A stretch of 64,000 nucleotides of DNA from the NCBI RefSeq assembly GCF_000007605.1, contig NC_003361.3, forward strand, positions 682,001-746,000, written 5' to 3'. The position numbers were made by a program, and so were the translations under genes. This stretch comes from Chlamydia caviae GPIC. Lineage in GTDB: Bacteria > Chlamydiota > Chlamydiia > Chlamydiales > Chlamydiaceae. The notes below the pieces were generated by a model. It searched no databases and was not told where the DNA came from. It was given only the letters and a program-made list of their open reading frames with translations. Positions 58,749-64,000 of the stretch are shown piece after piece (the stretch's first letter is position 1; each line of letters begins with the position of its first letter).

Positions 58749-59765
58749 ATGTTTGTTAACGATTCTCAAATACAACAAGCTCGTAATGTTCCCCTAGGAC
58801 TGTTTCATAGCCTCCTCGCTTGTCTCTATTGGGGAATCGTCTTCGTAATCCCTGATTTGTTAGAATCTTTTCACGAACTTGATATCGTCTTAACCCGTTA
58901 TACCATTTTTGGTATTTTTTCTCTTTTCCCTATCCTATGGAAAAGACAAAATATCTTTAAAAATGTCTCTTTGCGTATTTGGGGTCAAAGCTTCCTCTGG
59001 GCCTTTCTTGTAGATATTGTCTACTATCTCGGCATTACCCTAGCCATTCGTTACATAGGCGCCGCTATAACCATTATTATCGCGGGATTAGCTCCCATAG
59101 CCGTCCTATTTCATTCGAATATAAAGAAAAAAGAGATTTCCTATGCCCTACTCTCTGCGATTAGCAGTGTGATCTTCCTAGGGGTCGTGCTAACAAACCT
59201 TTCGGAGTTTCATTCAACAACAGCAGATCCTTTGCAGTATTTCATGGGACTTTCCCTTGTGACCATCTCCACAGGAATTTGGGTTGCCTATATCGTCTGC
59301 AACCACGACTTTTTGTTAAAAAATCCTAACATTTCCCCTGATTTATGGTGTGGACTGTTAGGGGTAGCTTCGTTAATTTTATGTCTACCCTTGATTATTC
59401 TTTTTGATTGTCTTGGCATCACGTATGTTGCTCATAACTTCATAGCACATACGCCGACATCAGAACGGTTCCTCTTTATTGTTCTATGCTCAGCTATGGG
59501 GATACTCTCTTCGTCTCGAGCCATCACGTCCTGGAATAAAGCTAGCCTACACCTCCCCCCTGCTTTTTTAGGGGCCATGTTAATCTTTGAGCCTATTTTT
59601 GGTTTGATTTTATCCTATCTTTATCAAAGGATCTTACCCAGCTTACAAGAAGGGATAGGGATTTTCTTAATGTTAGGAGGTAGCCTCACCTGCTTAATTC
59701 TTTTTGGAAGAAGGGCGGGTCAAAAGGAACCGGAAGAATCCGAGATTCTTCCTTCGGCAGATTAG
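58749..59765 (+). CDS. EamA/RarD-like DMT-family permease (CT034-like)
   Basis: A 338-residue membrane protein with about ten hydrophobic segments forming two EamA repeats (residues about 18-145 and 165-325). It has the RarD-type opening GLFHSLLACLYWGIVFVIPDLL and RYTIFGIFSL. The C-terminus is acidic and hydrophilic (PEESEILPSAD). Probably a metabolite exporter or importer; substrate unknown. Confidence 0.85.
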   Translation: MFVNDSQIQQARNVPLGLFHSLLACLYWGIVFVIPDLLESFHELDIVLTRYTIFGIFSLFPILWKRQNIFKNVSLRIWGQSFLWAFLVDIVYYLGITLAIRYIGAAITIIIAGLAPIAVLFHSNIKKKEISYALLSAISSVIFLGVVLTNLSEFHSTTADPLQYFMGLSLVTISTGIWVAYIVCNHDFLLKNPNISPDLWCGLLGVASLILCLPLIILFDCLGITYVAHNFIAHTPTSERFLFIVLCSAMGILSSSRAITSWNKASLHLPPAFLGAMLIFEPIFGLILSYLYQRILPSLQEGIGIFLMLGGSLTCLILFGRRAGQKEPEESEILPSAD

Positions 59766-60282
59766 CGAAAAAACATTTCTAAAAAAGGTAGAAAAGCTGA
59801 AAAGTTTCTCGTGGCAAGTTTTATAAGACTTGCCTCTAAGAATCTAGGAATGATTTTCTACTGCAAGAAGAACAGTACATCTTTAAAAATACTGATCGAA
59901 TAAAAAATTTATATTCAGCTACACTCACCTTACTATCTTAATCAACGAAACTTGATAAAGATAAAATCAAAATCTCGCGTTTGAAAACACAGAACGCAAT
60001 GTATAACGCGAACATCTTGGTGAAAAAAAAGAAACTACTTAAGTGTTCTTATGGACACATTGCAAACACTAGTGTATAGGTGTCTTTCGTTATTACACTT
60101 AAGCACTAGGGAGTTTTTCAATCCCAATAGCTAGAAGTATTGGAGAAGGGGAACTTGCGTGTCCCAGGAGGAAAACAACTTGAAAAAAGTCATACTCCCA
60201 AACTTCCTAAGCTACAGCTATGGAAATACGCTAAATAATTCTCCCACGACACTCGTCCCCTGAAAGTAGATTTAAGAATTCT
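59766..60282 (+). other. Structured intergenic region with candidate small RNA
   Basis: A 517-base gap with several inverted repeats: GGCAAGT/ACTTGCC (59813-59834, probable terminator of the permease gene); a nested set CTTAAGTGT ... ACACTTAAG (60038-60046 with 60095-60103) enclosing GACAC/GTGTC and the palindrome ACACTAGTGT; and CCAAT/ATTGG and GGGGA/TCCC hairpins at 60123-60165. It does not look like 4.5S, tmRNA or RNase P RNA. A 27-codon ORF lies at its end. Confidence 0.4.
60180..60263 (+). CDS. Possible 27-residue small protein or leader peptide
   Basis: TTG 60180 is preceded by a perfect AGGAGG (60166-60171) with 8-base spacing, stronger than the ribosome site of most genes in this window. 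The product would begin LKKVILPNFLSYSYGN and end in TGA at 60261, 19 bases before recD. It could be a leader peptide coupled to recD or a chance ORF. Low confidence because it is short and starts with TTG. Confidence 0.3.
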   Translation: MKKVILPNFLSYSYGNTLNNSPTTLVP

Positions 60283-62490
60283 ATGGAGAAAATTTCCGGA
60301 AAATTAGAAGGCATACTTTTTGAAGATCAAGATTCAAAGGAAACTGCTGCGCGCATAAGAATACCCTATAAGGGTACGGTCATCGTTATCAAAGGGCAGT
60401 TCCCTAACTCTTTTCTACAAATTGGGATGCAACTGCATCTATATGGAAAATGGTCAGAAAATCCTAATTTAGGAAAATACTTCCAAGTCTACAGTTGTGA
60501 TTCTCTAGAAGGGAGAGATAATCGTGGGGTAGTCAATTATCTTACCTCTAAACTTATCAAGGGTATCGGTCCAAAAATCACTGAGAAGATTATTGAAACA
60601 TTCCAAGGTGAAACTACTGATATCCTGGACAATCAACCAGAAAAATTAATTGAAGTTCCAGGAATTAGCCAAACGCGTTGTGACAGCCTCTGCGAGCAAC
60701 TTCGCGAACAAAAAGATCTTAGAACCACCCTGCTCTTCCTACAGCAATATAATATTGCTATTCACTATGGCGTAAGAATTTATAAAAAATATAAAGAGCA
60801 CTCCATAGAGAAAATCTGTGAAGATCCCTTCCTTCTCGCTAGAGAGATGGAAGGAATAGGATTTAAAACTGCGGATCTTATTGCCACGCGCTTAGGAGTG
60901 CCATTAAATTCACAAAGCCGATTATTTGCAGGAATCCAACATTCCCTGGAAGAACTCCAAGAAGATGGTCATACCTGTTATCCCCTACAAAGGCTTGCGC
61001 AGGCTGTAGAGAAACTCCTAAATCAAGATATCCCTGACAAACTGATACAAACTGAAGAGATCATCTCTCAAATATATAACATGCAAGAAAAAAACCTTTT
61101 GCATATTCAAGAATTAGAAACCGTACCGCACGTCTGGGTAAAGCATGTTTACCTGGCAGAAAAGACTGTAGTTTCTGATTTAAAACGGATCTTATTTTCC
61201 TCGAGGAGAATTCGTCCTATAGATGGCAACAAAGCTATTCAATGGGTTGAGGAGAATCTCAACCTTCACCTAGAGCAAAAGCAAAGAGAAGCTGTTCATG
61301 CATGTTTTTTAGAAAAGATTCACATTATCACTGGAGGACCAGGAACAGGGAAAAGTACCATCACCAAGGCTATCCTTAAAATATTTGAACAGGTTACCTA
61401 TAAAATCATTCTCGCTGCTCCTACAGGGAAAGCAGCAAAACGTATGACAGAGATCACGGGAAAGCACTCCGTGACTATTCATGCTCTGTTACAGTATGAT
61501 TTTAAAACACGTTCTTTTCGTAAGAATTATGAAAATCCCATAGACTGTGATCTCATCATAGTCGATGAATCGGGAATGATGGATACCTATCTCCTACATC
61601 ATTTTCTAAAAGCACTTCCCGATCATGTGATTGTTATCCTCATTGGAGATGTGCATCAGCTACCTAGTATTGGCCCTGGAAATATCTTAAAAGATATTAT
61701 CAATTCTAAAAAAATCACCGTAACCAAGCTAAATAAGATTTTCCGTCAGGTACATGACTCAAACATCATTATCAATGCCCATAAAGTAAATGAAGGAGAA
61801 TTCCCCATACTCTATTCTGAATCTGGGCGTAAGGATTTCTTATTTTTCCAAAAAGAAGATCCTCAGGAAGCTGTGGATCACATTGTCCAACTAGTTACAC
61901 AATTCATTCCTAAGAAATACCATATCTATCCTAAAGATATTCAGATTCTTGCCCCTATGAAAAAAGGCATCTTAGGAATCCATAATCTCAATAAAGTATT
62001 AAAGTCTGCTCTAAACCCTAAACAAGCAACTCTCCATGGTAAATTTCATTCCTATGCTATTGGAGATAAAGTTATGCAAATCCGCAATAACTATAATAAA
62101 GAAGTGTTCAACGGAGATATTGGCTATATCTCCATGATCAACTTTGAAAATAAGCGTGTTGTAGTCAACATGGAAGGAAAGTATGTTGTCTATTCCTTCT
62201 CGGAACTTGATGATCTTGTTTTAGCCTACGCCACTTCAGTGCATAAATATCAAGGAAGTGAAAGTCCCTGTATTGTCCTTCCTATACATACATCCCACTT
62301 TATGATGCTCTATAGAAATCTTCTTTACACAGCAATTACAAGGGGGAAACAGCTTGTTATTCTAGTGGGAACAAAAAAAGCAATCGCCATAGCCACAAGA
62401 AATGATAAGGTACAACATCGCTGTACAGGACTCGAGCAAGCTCTTGAGCAGCTTACACAACCTGGACAAGAAACTATCTCATTTTCATAA
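60283..62490 (+). CDS. RecD2-like ATP-dependent DNA helicase
   Basis: A 735-residue superfamily 1B helicase. An N-terminal OB-like region is followed by helix-hairpin-helix repeats (KGIGPKITEKII, EVPGISQTRCDSL around residues 90-145), then the motor: Walker A GGPGTGKST (351-359), APTGKAAKRM, Walker B IIVDESGMMD, GDVHQLPSIGPG, and motif VI YTAITRGK. The domain order is that of RecD2 rather than RecBCD-RecD, although chlamydial genes are usually named recD_1 (CT033). Confidence 0.9.
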   Translation: MEKISGKLEGILFEDQDSKETAARIRIPYKGTVIVIKGQFPNSFLQIGMQLHLYGKWSENPNLGKYFQVYSCDSLEGRDNRGVVNYLTSKLIKGIGPKITEKIIETFQGETTDILDNQPEKLIEVPGISQTRCDSLCEQLREQKDLRTTLLFLQQYNIAIHYGVRIYKKYKEHSIEKICEDPFLLAREMEGIGFKTADLIATRLGVPLNSQSRLFAGIQHSLEELQEDGHTCYPLQRLAQAVEKLLNQDIPDKLIQTEEIISQIYNMQEKNLLHIQELETVPHVWVKHVYLAEKTVVSDLKRILFSSRRIRPIDGNKAIQWVEENLNLHLEQKQREAVHACFLEKIHIITGGPGTGKSTITKAILKIFEQVTYKIILAAPTGKAAKRMTEITGKHSVTIHALLQYDFKTRSFRKNYENPIDCDLIIVDESGMMDTYLLHHFLKALPDHVIVILIGDVHQLPSIGPGNILKDIINSKKITVTKLNKIFRQVHDSNIIINAHKVNEGEFPILYSESGRKDFLFFQKEDPQEAVDHIVQLVTQFIPKKYHIYPKDIQILAPMKKGILGIHNLNKVLKSALNPKQATLHGKFHSYAIGDKVMQIRNNYNKEVFNGDIGYISMINFENKRVVVNMEGKYVVYSFSELDDLVLAYATSVHKYQGSESPCIVLPIHTSHFMMLYRNLLYTAITRGKQLVILVGTKKAIAIATRNDKVQHRCTGLEQALEQLTQPGQETISFS

Positions 62491-62499
62491 GATGAAAAT
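62481..62499. terminator. Small hairpin between convergent recD and metG
   Basis: ATTTTCAT-AAG-ATGAAAAT, an 8-bp stem overlapping the recD stop and 5 bases from the metG stop. AT-rich and weak, but in the right place for both genes. Confidence 0.4.
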
Positions 62500-62503
62500 A
62501 AAG

Positions 62504-64000
62504 CTAATCTACAATTGTGAACAACAACTGCGGTGTTGTTAGAGAGAAAACCTCATCCGAGAAATCTATAAATTCTGTATTCCAAAGGTTTTTCACACGA
62601 TCTTTATCCTGATTTTCAAGATCTAAAGATTTGGGAGCCAGCATATTCCATATCTCCCAAGCTGTCCCTGGCAAAATAGGATACGCAATCAGCGCGAGCA
62701 ACTTCTGACAATAACACGCACAAAAAAGTATAGCCTCTACACGATGCGCGAATCCTTCTTTAAGAAGCTTCCATGGTGCCTGATCGTTAAAGTACACATT
62801 TCCTAATGCAGCTAGCTCCATAATTGCAGAGCACGCCTTACGCAAGCTATACTTACTATAATACGCTTGGGCTTCCTGAACAATTCTTTGGCAGTCATCC
62901 AGAAACTGTCTGTCTTTATCTTCTAAAGCTTCTGGACACGTTAATTCTCTAAACCCATTTTTCTCTGCAAAAGCAAGCACACGGTTAATAAAATTCCCAA
63001 ACTTACCAACAAGCTCTGAATTACACCGTGTCTTAAAATCTAGGAAAGTAAATTCACTATCAGAAGTTTCTGGAGCCGTTGCGGCTAATACATAACGTAA
63101 TTTATCAAGAGAATAGGTATCCAAGAAGGCATCCATATCTACGAAATTCCCCTCAGATTTACTGAATTGGGCCCCCTCAAGAAGATAAAACTCCGAGGAT
63201 ATTAAAGCGTTCATTTTCTTATAAGGGATGCTTTGCCCCAATTCCATAGCAGGAAATATCGCCGCATGAAAAGGAATATTATCCTTACCTATAAACTGTA
63301 CATACTCTGTCGACTCTTCTAACCAAAAGTCTTTCCAAAGATCGGGAGTGTTCACAGACGCTGCCCAATCCATAGTGGCGCTGATATAGCCAATAGGAGC
63401 GTCAAACCATACATAAAATACCTTATTTGGGAAATCAGGAACGGGGATTCCCCAAGATAAATCTCTAGTAATGGCACGTGGACGCAAATTCTTAATATAA
63501 TCTACAACGAACTTACGAATATGCTCAGGTAAATATGCTTTTTCTATAAATGCTAATAAAGGCTCGACCATACGTTCTAAATGAAAATACGCATGCTCTG
63601 TCTCTTTAAGAACGAGTTGTGATCCCGATAATTTAGATCGTGGATTGATTAAATCCGTAGCTTCGTAGTCAGCGCCACACTTTTGACATTCATCACCACG
63701 AGCACCATCAAAACCACATTTCGGACAGGTACCTTCTACATAACGATCGGCAAGAAAACGCTTTTCATCTTCAGAATATAGCTGAAACGAAATCTGATTT
63801 TCTACTAAGCCTTTAGATTTTAGCTCTAGATAAAAATCTTCAACAATAGCCTTGTGAAAAGGATTTGTAGTACGTGAGAAGAAATCCAAGGAAATTCCCA
63901 ATTTATCAAAAGTATCCTTATGCACCTTATGATACATACTCACATACTCTTGATAGCCTAAACCTACGCGTTCGGCATTTAATGTGATTGCGATTCCATA
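62504..64000 (-). CDS. metG: MetG, methionyl-tRNA synthetase (start beyond window)
   Basis: The 3' ~499 codons of a class I synthetase whose N-terminus lies past base 64000: the frame is open to the edge, reading [20 protein letters not shown] before the first internal ATG at 63943. A zinc-binding knuckle is present ([20 protein letters not shown]), as are the catalytic-domain segment [15 protein letters not shown], the KMSKS-type FSKSEGN, and a helical anticodon-binding domain. There is no C-terminal dimerisation domain, so it is the short form. Confidence 0.95.
   Translation of the reverse strand, partial: YGIAITLNAERVGLGYQEYVSMYHKVHKDTFDKLGISLDFFSRTTNPFHKAIVEDFYLELKSKGLVENQISFQLYSEDEKRFLADRYVEGTCPKCGFDGARGDECQKCGADYEATDLINPRSKLSGSQLVLKETEHAYFHLERMVEPLLAFIEKAYLPEHIRKFVVDYIKNLRPRAITRDLSWGIPVPDFPNKVFYVWFDAPIGYISATMDWAASVNTPDLWKDFWLEESTEYVQFIGKDNIPFHAAIFPAMELGQSIPYKKMNALISSEFYLLEGAQFSKSEGNFVDMDAFLDTYSLDKLRYVLAATAPETSDSEFTFLDFKTRCNSELVGKFGNFINRVLAFAEKNGFRELTCPEALEDKDRQFLDDCQRIVQEAQAYYSKYSLRKACSAIMELAALGNVYFNDQAPWKLLKEGFAHRVEAILFCACYCQKLLALIAYPILPGTAWEIWNMLAPKSLDLENQDKDRVKNLWNTEFIDFSDEVFSLTTPQLLFTIVD

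Noticed and set aside
59766..60282. Possible 4.5S, tmRNA or RNase P RNA gene in the long gap
   Set aside because: None of the conserved core motifs of these RNAs could be found on either strand; kept only as an unassigned structured region.

Overview
The window is a chlamydial chromosome segment. It most resembles the C. psittaci / C. caviae / C. felis / C. abortus group of Chlamydia (formerly Chlamydophila). The evidence is a Kdo transferase gene of the chlamydial type, a polymorphic membrane autotransporter (Pmp), paired PPi-type phosphofructokinases, a plastid-like dicarboxylate translocator, many proteins with the bilobed hydrophobic domain of inclusion membrane (Inc) proteins, low GC, and gene blocks in the order I remember from C. 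trachomatis (CT198-CT214, CT145-CT149, CT108-CT113, CT032-CT036). CT numbers are recalled, not searched. I saw no insertion sequences, phage genes, CRISPR arrays or rRNA.

Layout. 1-5.7 kb: the end of one oppA paralog, a complete oppA, then oppBCDF (oligopeptide uptake) behind a clear sigma70-like promoter. 6-12.6 kb: a DUF1186 protein, a SodTi/DASS carboxylate translocator, and two PPi-PFK paralogs flanking an alpha/beta hydrolase, i.e. central carbon metabolism. 12.6-16.6 kb (minus): two CAU-anticodon tRNAs, waaA and leuS. 16.8-19.4 kb (plus): an exported hydrolase and an FAD monooxygenase-like protein. 19.5-28 kb (minus): a 1458-residue CT147-like coiled-coil membrane protein, ligA, and Pkn1, whose kinase core looks degenerate. 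28-32 kb (minus): four small membrane proteins of Inc type and an exported transglutaminase-like/TPR protein. 32.2-34.8 kb (plus): a Pmp autotransporter with a run of 14 G inside its passenger. 34.9-43 kb (minus): clpB, an Mla-type lipid-transport ABC module, hemL, yqgE, a DUF151 protein and rpiA. 43.2-50.1 kb (minus): an Inc-like locus with three full-length DUF1389-type paralogs, one decayed copy carrying a G10 run, and a more distant relative at the CT214 position. 50.3-56.1 kb (plus): a Nif3-like protein, pepF, CIRCE-controlled groES-groEL and an AsmA-like membrane protein. 56.2-64 kb: tRNA-Asn, a CT036-position Inc-like gene split by two compensating frameshifts, a BPL_N amidotransferase-like protein (minus), an EamA permease, a recD2-like helicase, and metG (minus, running off the right edge).

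The housekeeping blocks supply peptide import, glycolysis, LPS, translation, repair and protein folding. Between them lie host-facing, fast-evolving genes: small Incs, the Pmp, the DUF1389 array and the CT036-like gene. These carry the unusual features, namely homopolymeric G tracts, pseudogenes, frameshifts and repeats. The most interesting signals are the two G tracts (candidate phase-variation switches), the DUF1389 array, the split CT036-like gene, the pseudokinase-like Pkn1, and a structured 500-nt intergenic region containing a 27-codon ORF with a perfect Shine-Dalgarno sequence.
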